From the NCBI GenBank assembly GCA_040756905.1, contig JBFLYD010000043.1:1-64000 (forward strand): 64,000 bases of DNA. The letters are read 5' to 3'. Position numbers and translations under genes: made by a program. Source of the DNA: Acidobacteriota bacterium. Its GTDB lineage: Bacteria; Acidobacteriota; Aminicenantia; JBFLYD01. Each line of letters begins with the position of its first letter. Within the stretch, counting starts at the first letter, position 1. The notes below the pieces were generated by a model. The model did no database searches. It was not told where the DNA came from and was given only the letters and a program-made list of their open reading frames with translations. Positions 53,619 to 63,042 of this stretch are shown here, piece after piece.

Positions 53619-55391
53619 CTATATTCCAAGTCTTGCTTTCATATCATTAAATTCCTGCCAGATCTCTTGGGGCATGTGATTACCAAATTGGCCAAGAAAC
53701 TTTTCTATATCTTCTAATTCTTGTTGCCACTCCGATGGATTAATTTCAAATAATTTTTTAAGCTTATCATTGGAGATATTTAATCCCCCCAGGTCAAGAT
53801 CTCCTAAATGAGGGATAAGCCCAAGGGGCGTTTCTTTAGCATCCACTCGATTATTTATCCTGTCCGCTATCCATTTTAACACCCGGATATTTTCCCCAAA
53901 TCCTGGCCAGAGAAATTCTCCTTTCTCATCAACTCTGAACCAATTAACCATATATATTCTTGGAGGAGAGGTTAGTCTTTTTCCAATGTCAATCCAATGT
54001 CTCAAATAATCGCCCATATTATAACCACAAAAAGGAAGCATTGCCATGGGATCTCTCCTCAATACGCCTACCTGATGAATAGCAGCAGCTGTAGTTTCAG
54101 ACCCAGTTCTTGCACCTAAAAATACACCATGTTGCCAATTAAAATTCTCAACTACCAGAGGTATAAGTTTGGTTCTTTTCCCACCCAGAATTACCGCTGA
54201 AATAGGCACACCTTTGGGATTATCAAATTCTTTTGTGAGTGTGGGAGAATGATATATAGATACTGTAAATCGAGAGTTAGGATGGGCGGCTTTGGTACCC
54301 AAGGAGCTATTCCAGGGTTTGCCCTGCCAATCAGTTAAACTTTCAGGGGGAGATCCTTCCATTTCTTCCCACCAGGGCTCATTGGTCTCTACATTTAAAG
54401 CGGTGTTAGTAAACAATGTGGGATAGAAGGTTCCTTTCTTTAATGTTTTCAGCATATTGGGATTGGTCTTCATAGAAGTTCCCGGTGCCACCCCAAAAAG
54501 ACCTGTTTCAGGATTAATTGCCCAGAGCCTGCCATCTGGACCGACATTCATCCAGGCAATATCATCTCCCAATGTCCACACTTTATACCCAGGTAGTGTG
54601 GATTCAAGCATTGCAAGATTAGTCTTTCCACAGGCAGAAGGCATGGCAGCAGTAACATAGATGATATTACCTTCTGGATCCTCAATTCCAATTATTATCA
54701 TGTGCTCAGCAAGCCATCCTTCTTTTGAACCTAACCAGGAAGCAATTCTTAGCGAAAAACATTTTTTTCCTAATAGGGCATTTCCTCCGTAGCCAGAACC
54801 AACACTCCAAACTAAATTTTCGTCAGGAAAGTGCATGATAAAACGCCTATTGGGATCAAAGTCACCCACAGAATGAAGTCCTTTTACAAAATCCTCACGA
54901 TTTCCTATCTTATCTAACACGAATTTTCCTAATCTTGTCATAATTCTCATGCTTACAGCCACGTAAGAAACATCAGTAAGCTGAACACAGGCCTTTGCAT
55001 AAGGTGAATCAGGATGTCCCATCATATAAGGCAAAACATACATAGTTCTTCCCCGCATACAGCCATCACTTAATTTTATAAGCATCTGCTTTGCTTCTTG
55101 AGGCTCCATCCAGTTGTTATTTGGTCCTGTGGTTTCTTTATCAGGGTCGCAGATAAAAGTTAAATGCTCTGTCCGTGCCACATCTGTAGGATGACTGCGA
55201 TGTAAATAGGCATTGGGCCAGGTTTTTTGATTCAATTCATAAAAAACAGGATTATTGCCAATTCTCTCCTCTTCCATACCTATCTCTATAAGTCTGTGGG
55301 CTTCCTCTTCTGAACCATCGCACCAGTAAATCTTATCTGGTTTGGTAAGCCTTGCCTGCTTTTCAACCCATTTTTCAAGCGGTATAGACAT
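53619..55391 (-). CDS. pckG: Phosphoenolpyruvate carboxykinase (GTP)
   Basis: The 590-residue protein has the P-loop with active-site Cys MPSACGKTNLAML (about 252), WTLGDDIAWM, the R-loop HRSHPTDVARTEH, and FPSF-type substrate sites (GTSMKTNPNMLKTL). It interconverts oxaloacetate and PEP, the first step of gluconeogenesis, fitting growth on peptides. Confidence 0.97.
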   Translation of the reverse strand: MSIPLEKWVEKQARLTKPDKIYWCDGSEEEAHRLIEIGMEEERIGNNPVFYELNQKTWPNAYLHRSHPTDVARTEHLTFICDPDKETTGPNNNWMEPQEAKQMLIKLSDGCMRGRTMYVLPYMMGHPDSPYAKACVQLTDVSYVAVSMRIMTRLGKFVLDKIGNREDFVKGLHSVGDFDPNRRFIMHFPDENLVWSVGSGYGGNALLGKKCFSLRIASWLGSKEGWLAEHMIIIGIEDPEGNIIYVTAAMPSACGKTNLAMLESTLPGYKVWTLGDDIAWMNVGPDGRLWAINPETGLFGVAPGTSMKTNPNMLKTLKKGTFYPTLFTNTALNVETNEPWWEEMEGSPPESLTDWQGKPWNSSLGTKAAHPNSRFTVSIYHSPTLTKEFDNPKGVPISAVILGGKRTKLIPLVVENFNWQHGVFLGARTGSETTAAAIHQVGVLRRDPMAMLPFCGYNMGDYLRHWIDIGKRLTSPPRIYMVNWFRVDEKGEFLWPGFGENIRVLKWIADRINNRVDAKETPLGLIPHLGDLDLGGLNISNDKLKKLFEINPSEWQQELEDIEKFLGQFGNHMPQEIWQEFNDMKARLGI

Positions 55392-55440
55392 AATTTTAAT
55401 GCCCTTCTCTCTTTATGTTAAAAACTTTATGTTAAAAATC

Positions 55441-55539
55441 ATTATTTTGCAATAAAAAAACAATTTCATCTATCTCCAGCCAGGGATTTAAATTTTTGAC
55501 TATATTCCTATACAAAAAATTAATTCTTTTTGTATGCAT
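55441..55539 (-). pseudogene. 5' fragment of a DUF4143 ATPase gene
   Basis: Starting at ATG 55539, the minus strand codes MHTKRINFLYRNIVKNLNPW then LEIDEIVFLL, nearly the same as the first residues of the intact ATPase at 61286-62608 (MYTKSIKFLYRNIVKKLNSW). About 35 bp upstream is also shared. The frame then departs before the Walker A motif. The gene body is lost; pckG lies 50 bp away. Confidence 0.8.
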
Positions 55540-55681
55540 AATATTACAGTTTTATATAAATTTTTTATAAATGACAATAGCAATTTATTCTGCCTCCTTC
55601 CATGATTCTTTTCATTCAATAATAATTGACATACATCATCTTCTAATGGGATGATATATTTTTATTAATGGAGGGTGTAAA

Positions 55682-58108
55682 ATGAAATCAGAAGCAAGGG
55701 CTATTCGCTTTATTGAAATCATTTTTTTAGCCTTCTTCGGATTCAATCTTTCGTTTGTCCCATTCCTTCATGCCCAAAATGACTACTGGGTACCCACCAA
55801 TCCGCCGAAATGTCACTATGTGATCGATGGCCGTATAGACCTTGAGAAAGGCTTCATCGAGGGAAAGGAGAAGATTATCCTGAAAAATGACGCAAAAGCC
55901 GCATTGAGTGTTATAGCCTTAGACTGGTCTATCAGCTCAGACTCTTCGATCGAAATCTCTGTTTCAGATCAGAATCTCCCATTATTAAATCCCAAAAAAG
56001 GCTCTTCAGTCTCAGCTCCTCTTTTCTACCAGCTGCCAAAAACCCTTAGATCTGGGGCGAAAGTCGAAATTGAAGTGGCGTTCAAGCAATCCTTCGAATT
56101 CTCAAGCTTAAACACCGAGTTTAAGACAACCCGCTTTTACCCGCGCCTCTGGTGGGACGGCCTTCCTGTCCATGATTCCTACTCGGTCAAGCTTGACATT
56201 CCAGAAGGATTCGCCTTGGCTATCAGCGGACGTCTGAATGAAAAGACAGGCCGCTATGAAAACGAAGGAGCCAGAACCTTAGGCATTTACCTGGGAAAAA
56301 ACCAGAAAAAAGAATCAAGGGAGGTTGAGGGTGTTCTCGTTACCACCCTATTCACGGAAAAAGGAGCCAGGTGTGCAGCCGTCTGTATGGAGACAGCCGT
56401 CGACGCCATCAAATTCTATAAAGACTGGCTCGGTTTCTACCCCTTTAAGTTTCTATATATCATTCCTGGCGGTAAAGGACGCTGGGGAGGCTATCCCTTT
56501 GCCACAGGTATTGTCATCATTCATGGCCAGGAGACATTCAAGGAAGGCGAGTCGCTTCTGTGGTGGCAGTGGATTACTGCTCACGAGATTGGACACGAGT
56601 ATTGGGGGGAATGGGTCCTTGACCCTGACAAACCCGCCTGGCTCTGGATAGGGATGGGCATCTTTGCTGATACGGAGTATCTCATCGCCAGAAAGATTGA
56701 CCCGGAACGTCGCACCAAGTGGATGAGTGATTATATCCAAGGAATCTCCATGTATTATGACACCACTGTGGATATTCCACCAGCCCGTCTTTCAAAGATT
56801 AAGTACGACCACAACAACACCATTATTCACAGCAAGGGCTTCAGCATCATCAGCGCACTCGATTCTGTAATAGGTCGAGATACCTTTGAGAGAATCTACA
56901 AGAAAGCATTAAAGGTTTACGGCGGTAAGCGTCTGAGCTGGCAGGAGTTCCAGAGGTTCTGCGAAGTGGAGAGGGGAGAGAACCTGGGCTGGTTCTTTGA
57001 CCAGTGGGTGCGCTCGAATAATTACCTCTGCTACAGAATAGAATCAGAAGAGAGCAGGAAGGAGGGCGCTGGATATTTATCCATCATCAGAGTAAAAAGG
57101 CTCGGCTCGATGAAAATGCCCGTGATGGTTAAAGCAGTTTTCGAGGATGGTACAGAGCAAATGAAGTTTACAGACCGCAACCTGGAGTTAAGTGTTTTGA
57201 GATTGAAGAGCCAAGCCAAGCTCAAGAAAGCAATTCTCAATCCAGAAAAAAAAATTGCTATGCTGGAAAATCCTCTTCCTGAAATATCTGATGAGGCAGC
57301 CGAATTGCTCTCCCTTGGATGGAAGGCAGAAGAGAGTCGCGAGGTCTACTTAAGAGTCAGGGAAGAAAGCATAGAAAACAGCGATATCTGGTATCGTTTG
57401 GGAATGTATTTATATGATGGTGAGGATTTTCCCGAGGCCTTCGACTGCTTCAAGCGAGTCAATACTCTTCATTCAGACGGAGTAACCAAGTTTGCAGCAC
57501 TTGGCTGGATGGGATTGCTGAAGGATCTTCTTGGAGAAAGGGAGCAGGCGCTCATTCACTATAAAGAAGCCCTTAAATATGACACTGGAGAGCCGATGGG
57601 ACACTATAGTCTGAGAATTAATATGGACCGCAAGTGGCTTGAAGAAAGGCTCAAGGAGCCTTTCACCATGGAGAGCAAAATCGATATTCCTCCACAACCA
57701 ACGGCCGAGCAGCTGATAAAGATCGTGGAGGAACTTAACTACAAGCGCGAAGGCAAGACACCCTTTCTGATCTATGAAAAGACGAAAAATCTGAATATAG
57801 AAAAGTATGACTTCTGGTTCAAGCTGGGATTATTGCTTTTTGATAGCGGATTCTATAAAGAGTCGTTTCTCGCCTTTGAGAAGGTCTTTAAATTAGAGTC
57901 CCCGGAGCTTTATAAATTCGCTTCTCTGACCTGGATGGGACATCTCAAGGACCTTGAGGGGCAAAGGGAAGAAGCTGTGAAATATTACAAGCAGGCTCTG
58001 GAAAGGGATACAGGAAACTCAATGCAGCACAGTCAGTACAGGATGAGAATCAACCGTAAATGGATTGAGCAAAGGCTTAAAACGCCTTTCACCTGGAAAA
58101 GAAAGTAA
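55682..58108 (+). CDS. M1-like exported metallopeptidase homologue with TPR-like duplication
   Basis: The 808-residue protein has a signal peptide (IIFLAFFGFNLSFVPFLHA), an M1-type N-terminal beta domain, and the catalytic-domain motif HEIGHEYWGEW (H301). The expected third zinc ligand in WLNEGFA is WIGMGIFA here, so no Glu is at that position. The C-terminal ~230 residues hold two copies of a ~115-residue TPR-like module (DIWYRLGMYLYDGEDFPEAF; DFWFKLGLLLFDSGFYKESF), each ending RKWxExRLKxPFT. Base composition looks GC-richer than neighbours. GGAGGGTG precedes the start. Confidence 0.8.
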   Translation: MKSEARAIRFIEIIFLAFFGFNLSFVPFLHAQNDYWVPTNPPKCHYVIDGRIDLEKGFIEGKEKIILKNDAKAALSVIALDWSISSDSSIEISVSDQNLPLLNPKKGSSVSAPLFYQLPKTLRSGAKVEIEVAFKQSFEFSSLNTEFKTTRFYPRLWWDGLPVHDSYSVKLDIPEGFALAISGRLNEKTGRYENEGARTLGIYLGKNQKKESREVEGVLVTTLFTEKGARCAAVCMETAVDAIKFYKDWLGFYPFKFLYIIPGGKGRWGGYPFATGIVIIHGQETFKEGESLLWWQWITAHEIGHEYWGEWVLDPDKPAWLWIGMGIFADTEYLIARKIDPERRTKWMSDYIQGISMYYDTTVDIPPARLSKIKYDHNNTIIHSKGFSIISALDSVIGRDTFERIYKKALKVYGGKRLSWQEFQRFCEVERGENLGWFFDQWVRSNNYLCYRIESEESRKEGAGYLSIIRVKRLGSMKMPVMVKAVFEDGTEQMKFTDRNLELSVLRLKSQAKLKKAILNPEKKIAMLENPLPEISDEAAELLSLGWKAEESREVYLRVREESIENSDIWYRLGMYLYDGEDFPEAFDCFKRVNTLHSDGVTKFAALGWMGLLKDLLGEREQALIHYKEALKYDTGEPMGHYSLRINMDRKWLEERLKEPFTMESKIDIPPQPTAEQLIKIVEELNYKREGKTPFLIYEKTKNLNIEKYDFWFKLGLLLFDSGFYKESFLAFEKVFKLESPELYKFASLTWMGHLKDLEGQREEAVKYYKQALERDTGNSMQHSQYRMRINRKWIEQRLKTPFTWKRK

Positions 58109-58290
58109 AAAAAGTATCACAACCATACACATGTATTAGTATATTCATATTTCACCTTTCCTAATTTATCAAAGGTCACTTTCTCTTACGATTAGAAATA
58201 CCTTTGGATTCTAAATAATATCCTTAATAAACGGATCTTTTTCTTCCTTTTTGGTCATAAATTCTCTCTTGAAATTCAAAGAGGTGTACC

Positions 58291-59433
58291 TTAGATGTTT
58301 TCTGTTCCCTTTTTTATAATTTCAACATAATCTTTAAATTGGTATTTTTTGTATCTCTGTTTCCCGGTTATCTCTTTTAAAATCCTAATTTTCTCAAACC
58401 TTTTTACCAATGTATTTGCAGCCTCTTTTGAAATATTCAATTTTTCAATAACATCTTTCACACTAATCAAAGGTGTTTCAAAGAGCGTTTCGATCAGCTT
58501 CACAGCGTAGATACTCGATATAGAGTTTTCATGAAGTTTAGTTATCAAGGATTCTTTTAATTGAATAACTTCTTTGGCAGTTTTTACTGCTTCTTGAGAA
58601 GTATCAATGACCCCTTTAAGAAAAAATTGAACCCATTTTTCCCAAGCTCCTTTTAGTCGAACATCCATTAGCAATTTGTAGTAATTATCTCTATATTTTT
58701 TCAAATAATAACTCAGGTACAACAAAGGTTTTGATAAAATTCCCTTCCAGAAGAGATAAAATGTAATGAGTAATCTGCCTATCCTACCATTTCCGTCTAA
58801 GAATGGATGGATGGTTTCAAATTGGGCGTGTATTAAAGCAATCTTAATTAATAACGGAATTTCTTCTTTGCTGTAAAAGAATTTTTCAAGGTCTCCCATT
58901 GATGGTATAACCATATCAGGCGGCGGTGGAATAAATATTGCTTCACTCAAAGAAGCACCAGGTGGACCTATCCAATTTTGCGATTTCCTGAACTCCCCAG
59001 GATTTCTATATCTACCTCTTGAACCTTCTAACAAGATTTTATGGATCTCGGTTATAAGTCTCAAAGACATGGGAAGATTCTTGAGCCTTGATATTCCATA
59101 ATTAAGCGCTTTTATGTAATTGATCACGTCCCTTATCTGATTTATATCTTCTCGAGGTATCACATCAGCCTCAAATTCTAAGATTCCCTCAAGAGAAGCC
59201 TGAGTCCCTTCAATCTGGGAACTTAAAAGTGCTTCTTTTTTCACATACATGGCGATGAAAAGGTCGGGATTAGGAAGAACGGTAGTAATCCCGTCTAATC
59301 GTGCAAGGGACCTGTCTGCTTCAGATAATAATTCTGCATTGTACTTAACAGGAGGTTCAGGAGGCAACGGATTGGGTATAAATGTCTTATATCCTTGCGG
59401 CTGTAGAACAAACCTTCCAGCCCTTTCACTCAT
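58291..59433 (-). CDS. Fic-domain protein with C-terminal HTH
   Basis: The 380-residue protein has an N-terminal Fic_N region with inhibitory motif SSQIEG (71-76), catalytic HPFLDGNGRIGR at 199-210 and a C-terminal winged-helix segment (VKDVIEKLNISKEAANTLVK). Fic enzymes transfer AMP (or other nucleotide parts) to Ser/Thr/Tyr of targets; the N-terminal motif blocks ATP binding. The HTH and the boxes upstream suggest autoregulation. Confidence 0.93.
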   Translation of the reverse strand: MSERAGRFVLQPQGYKTFIPNPLPPEPPVKYNAELLSEADRSLARLDGITTVLPNPDLFIAMYVKKEALLSSQIEGTQASLEGILEFEADVIPREDINQIRDVINYIKALNYGISRLKNLPMSLRLITEIHKILLEGSRGRYRNPGEFRKSQNWIGPPGASLSEAIFIPPPPDMVIPSMGDLEKFFYSKEEIPLLIKIALIHAQFETIHPFLDGNGRIGRLLITFYLFWKGILSKPLLYLSYYLKKYRDNYYKLLMDVRLKGAWEKWVQFFLKGVIDTSQEAVKTAKEVIQLKESLITKLHENSISSIYAVKLIETLFETPLISVKDVIEKLNISKEAANTLVKRFEKIRILKEITGKQRYKKYQFKDYVEIIKKGTENI

Positions 59434-59518
59434 AAGTCGCCTCTCTCTGACTTATACATAATTTTCATGTCTAAGTCAAAATTTCTTGACTTAGAAAGTG
59501 ATAAGCATATTTAAGTCA
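59433..59518 (-). promoter_or_regulatory. Array of five TAAGTCA boxes upstream of fic
   Basis: TAAGTCG at 59433 (overlapping the ATG), TGACTTA at 59448, TAAGTCA at 59472, TGACTTA at 59487 and TAAGTCA at 59512 alternate in orientation. The middle two form the palindrome CTAAGTCAA-N6-TTGACTTAG. A likely operator, possibly for the Fic protein's own HTH. Confidence 0.55.
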
Positions 59519-59586
59519 ACGATTCTTTACTTATTTACACTCAACTTTGACTGTTTTTGATTATTCGGAAAGCAAAAACCTTTACT

Positions 59587-59652
59587 CACCATCCTTAAAT
59601 AAATTTTGCCTAAATAAACTATAAAGTTTCTTTAAATAATTCAATAAAAAAA
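59587..59652 (-). repeat. Duplicated gene leader, copy G2, without its gene
   Basis: Matches G1 (53456-53524) over about 65 bp including the GGATGGTGAG end, but no barrel gene follows. The remaining AT-rich stretch 59653-59780 shows nothing I recognise. Confidence 0.6.
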
Positions 59653-59782
59653 ATTAAAATTAAATTTAATTCTCTCAATGCATAACCTAAAAGGATTACA
59701 AAAAATTGATAAAGAGATAAAATTTTTTATAAAAATAGCTCTATTTTATCTCTTAAAAATCAATTTATATAATATTTAAAAC

Positions 59783-59937
59783 TAATACAAAAGCAATAAA
59801 TAATTTGTAGGGCAACCCTTCAGAGCCTGCCCCGAACCTTGCCCTGAACTTTGTTTCATGGGTTGATTCGGGGGTTGCTTAATGCAAGGCTAAAGCCTTG
59901 CCCTACATGTCAATTTATTTAATTCGTTTGTATTAAT
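59783..59937. repeat. Family C element, copy C5 (reverse orientation)
   Basis: Starts TAATACAAAAGCAATAAATA and ends ATTTAATTCGTTTGTATTAA, with GTAGGGCAACCC and GCCTTGCCCTAC inside. It is the best-preserved complete copy, just ahead of the amidohydrolase gene. Confidence 0.8.
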
Positions 59938-59965
59938 ATATAATAAAGAATTTGGGAGGAAAGAA

Positions 59966-61303
59966 ATGAAAATCATTCGAAAAATTTTAATTCTTTTTAT
60001 TTTTATCCATTTTTTCAACCTGATTTTTATCTTATCAGCGGGTGAAAATATCAAATATAAAAAATTATTAAGCTTCATTGAGGAGACTAAATTTATCGAT
60101 GTCCATTCCCATCCTGTCTCAGGCCATGTTAAATATGAGGCAAAAGACCTATATCCAACATTAGAACCTCCCCTTAGAAGACCATTCTGGGTGATAATAA
60201 AAGAAAGAATAGCTGTTTTTGATTCAATGCAAGTTGAAGCACTCAAAGAAATCTATGGCTATGACAAAAAAGATGTTTCAGAAAATGATATTAATGAATT
60301 GGAAAACCTTTCTTCAAAATTCTGGAAATCAGGAAACAAAGAAGGATTTAACAGAATTCTTGATATTTGCAGAATTGAAAAAGTTTTTTCAAACTCAGGT
60401 TTACCAATGAAAGACCTTGATGAAAAGAGAGTTCTCTGGGTTCCGTTTGTAGATGCTCTATTTTACCCTCTCGACCCATCTGAAGTGAAATCTATAAGCC
60501 CTAACCTTAAAAACTCTCTCCATGGCTATCACAGAGAGGTAACGGAACTCTCAAAAAAATTCGAAATGAACATAAAGGATTTATCATCTTACCTCGAGTT
60601 AGTAAACAGAGTTCTTGACCATTACAAGAAAAACAAAGCTGTTGCGTTGAAAGTTGCAAGCGGATACATAAGAACTCTCTGGTTTGATGATGTAGATGAG
60701 GATGAAGCTTCTAAAATTTTTAATGGGGAAATGAATGAAAAAATTTCAGATTGGAGTAAATATAAAAAACTCCAGGATTTTATAGCCAAATATATTTTTT
60801 TAAAAGCAGGAGAGCTAAGTCTTCCTGTTCACTTTCACACTGGATTCGGTGCAAATGCTACCTTGAAGAACCTTGATTCAAACCCTCTAAATTTAGAAAG
60901 TATTTTCTCAGATATGAGGTTCAAAGATACCAAATTTGTTATGCTCCATGCAGGCTACCCTTTCTGGGACAAACTAAAGCCAATACTTGAAAAGAAGAAT
61001 GCATATGTGGAATTTTCCGCAGTAAATTGGTTTGTGTATGATGATGAATTAGAAAAAATTCTCTACGAGTGGCTCTGTTACCCTGGAGCTTCTGAAAAAA
61101 TAATGTTTGGAAGCGATGCAGGAGCACCTGTATTTTTCTGGATTGCAGCAAAAAACTCACGAAAGGCTCTTTATAATGCTCTCTCCAAACTTATAGACAG
61201 AGAAATTATAACTGAAGGGAAAGCCATCCTCATCGCAGAAAAAATCATGAAGAGCAATGCACTCCGACTCCACAATTTAACTTTATTACAAAGGATTATG
61301 TGA
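59966..61303 (+). CDS. Exported amidohydrolase-related TIM-barrel protein
   Basis: The 445-residue protein has a signal peptide (ILILFIFIHFFNLIFILSAG), FIDVHSHPVSGH (HxH), VHFHTGFG, VMLHAGYP and FGSDAG, the metal-ligand positions of amidohydrolase family 2. Substrate unknown. GGGAGG precedes the ATG. Its 3' end overlaps the convergent ATPase gene by 18 bp. Confidence 0.82.
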   Translation: MKIIRKILILFIFIHFFNLIFILSAGENIKYKKLLSFIEETKFIDVHSHPVSGHVKYEAKDLYPTLEPPLRRPFWVIIKERIAVFDSMQVEALKEIYGYDKKDVSENDINELENLSSKFWKSGNKEGFNRILDICRIEKVFSNSGLPMKDLDEKRVLWVPFVDALFYPLDPSEVKSISPNLKNSLHGYHREVTELSKKFEMNIKDLSSYLELVNRVLDHYKKNKAVALKVASGYIRTLWFDDVDEDEASKIFNGEMNEKISDWSKYKKLQDFIAKYIFLKAGELSLPVHFHTGFGANATLKNLDSNPLNLESIFSDMRFKDTKFVMLHAGYPFWDKLKPILEKKNAYVEFSAVNWFVYDDELEKILYEWLCYPGASEKIMFGSDAGAPVFFWIAAKNSRKALYNALSKLIDREIITEGKAILIAEKIMKSNALRLHNLTLLQRIM

Positions 61304-62608
61304 AGCAGATGAAAGGGATGACTTCTGCCATAAATCAAACTCGATTGACCAGGGAGGCAGGAATTTTATAGGACAATTATTAATTTTTTTTTCATCCCAG
61401 ATGTCTTTAGATACAACATATGCAATATCCAGCCTCATATTTTTTACTAACCTTTGAATTACATCTGGAATCTTATCTACTTCTCGCCATTTCACCTCTA
61501 TCGGAATTATTTTCTTTTCTCTTCTTAAAATAAAATCAATCTCATTACCTGTTTTTTCCCTTAAAAATCTTATTTCTTCAGTACTTCTTAACTCTCTTAA
61601 AAGAGCAGTATACACCGTAGATTCTATCAACTTACCAGTATCAGTTCTAAGGAAAAAAGACCTGAAATCCTTAATTGTAAAATTCAAAAATCCAGTATCT
61701 AAAAAGTATAATTTGGGAACTCGTGTTAATTCTTTTTGCCTATTTTTTGCCCATGGTCTCAATAATCCTATAATAAATGTCTCTTCAAGAATTGTTATGT
61801 ATCTCTGAACTGTAGCTCGAGCAATTCCAACCTCTTTAGAAATCTCTAAAACTTTAACAAGGCCACCGTTCTGCGCAGCTAAAAATTCCATAAGGAACCT
61901 GAATTTACTAAAACTTTCTTCTCTCATAAGGCCTCTAATCTCTTTATCAATATATGTGGTCTGAACTTCTTTAAGGATTTGCTCTTTCATATCATAAGAA
62001 GTTGCAAGGGCTACTTTGGGATAACCACCATAGATTACATATTCTTCATATGCTGCAAGGATATGGGAGATAAGCGGTTCTGGAATTTTTCTACCCTGAG
62101 AATTATCAAGAATTTCTTTGAATTCTTGTTTTCCTGAAAAATATAGGAATTCGCTGAATGATAAAGGATGAAGATCGAAAACTACTTTCCTGCCTGTAAG
62201 AGGTTCTCCCATTTTAAATTTTAATTTAAGACTTGAGGAACCTGTGGCGATTAGTTTCAATTCTGGATAATGGTCATGAGTATACTTCAATATGCTACTG
62301 ATATCTTCAATATAATGGATTTCATCAAGAAAGATGTATGCCCTCTGACCCTTTCTCCAACCCAATGCCTCCAAAAAAGATATGAGGTTTCGTACTGACT
62401 TTATATATGATCGAAGTTCAATATCTTCAAGGTCAAGAAAATACGTTTTTTCCCCCTCTGCATCTAATTTCTCCTGGAGATAGTGAAGAAGTGAGGTCTT
62501 ACCAACCTGTCTTGCACCAAGAATAACAATAATCTCATCCCTATCCAGCCAGGAATTTAACTTTTTGACTATATTCCTATACAAAAATTTAATACTTTTT
62601 GTATACAT
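61286..62608 (-). CDS. AAA ATPase with DUF4143 domain
   Basis: The 440-residue protein has Walker A GARQVGKTS (31-39), Walker B YIFLDEIHYI (91-100), sensor TGSSSLKL, a winged-helix segment (VLEISKEVGIARATVQRYIT) and the C-terminal nuclease-like DUF4143 (TGNEIDFILRREKKIIPIEV). These are accessory-genome ATPases of unclear role. A 5' fragment of a paralogue lies at 55441-55539. Confidence 0.9.
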   Translation of the reverse strand: MYTKSIKFLYRNIVKKLNSWLDRDEIIVILGARQVGKTSLLHYLQEKLDAEGEKTYFLDLEDIELRSYIKSVRNLISFLEALGWRKGQRAYIFLDEIHYIEDISSILKYTHDHYPELKLIATGSSSLKLKFKMGEPLTGRKVVFDLHPLSFSEFLYFSGKQEFKEILDNSQGRKIPEPLISHILAAYEEYVIYGGYPKVALATSYDMKEQILKEVQTTYIDKEIRGLMREESFSKFRFLMEFLAAQNGGLVKVLEISKEVGIARATVQRYITILEETFIIGLLRPWAKNRQKELTRVPKLYFLDTGFLNFTIKDFRSFFLRTDTGKLIESTVYTALLRELRSTEEIRFLREKTGNEIDFILRREKKIIPIEVKWREVDKIPDVIQRLVKNMRLDIAYVVSKDIWDEKKINNCPIKFLPPWSIEFDLWQKSSLSSASHNPL

Positions 62609-62660
62609 AATAATACAATTTTATATAAATTTTTGTAAATGTCAAGAAAAAAGCTATTTA

Positions 62661-62759
62661 CATCCCCAATTTAACGGGTCTTCTTTTCTCACTGAAGCTG
62701 ATAGAGGAATATCCGGTTGAGACCGAAAAGGAGAGTCGCAATCCCCAATTTAACGGGTC
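62661..62759. CRISPR. CRISPR-like mini-array 1 (two repeats, one spacer)
   Basis: Repeat 1 (62661-62696) and repeat 2 (62735-62759) share CCCCAATTTAACGGGTC; the full repeat, seen in array 2, starts TCGCAATCCCC and ends TTTTCTCACTGAA. The 38-nt spacer is 62697-62734. The second copy loses its 3' half and runs into ATAAATTCTCTCAT. No cas gene is in the window. Confidence 0.5.
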
Positions 62760-62775
62760 ATAAATTCTCTCATCT

Positions 62776-63042
62776 CTATAATTTCCGATATGCATCTCTA
62801 CGATGTCGAACATAATAAATAGTCACAGTCTTTGATTTAGTATCTACTTGGTAAATCACCCTATAGTCCCCGACTCTAATTCGGTAAAATCGTTCTACTG
62901 CTTGAAGCTTACGGTTTTGAGGTGGAAATGGATTGTTTGCAAGGGAATCGACAGCTTCAATAATTCGAGGAATATCTTTTAGATCGATTTTACTTAAATC
63001 CTTTTCTGCTGAGTGCTTCCATTGAACTTTATAAAAGGCCAT
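62776..63042 (-). CDS. RelE-family toxin
   Basis: The 88-residue protein MAFYKVQWKHSAEKDLSKID...RIRVGDYRVIYQVD...VTIYYVRHRRDAYRKL matches RelE/ParE mRNA interferases of the YafQ/RelE group, with the basic/tyrosine C-terminus. It cuts mRNA on the ribosome. It overlaps the antitoxin gene by 14 nt. Confidence 0.93.
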   Translation of the reverse strand: MAFYKVQWKHSAEKDLSKIDLKDIPRIIEAVDSLANNPFPPQNRKLQAVERFYRIRVGDYRVIYQVDTKSKTVTIYYVRHRRDAYRKL

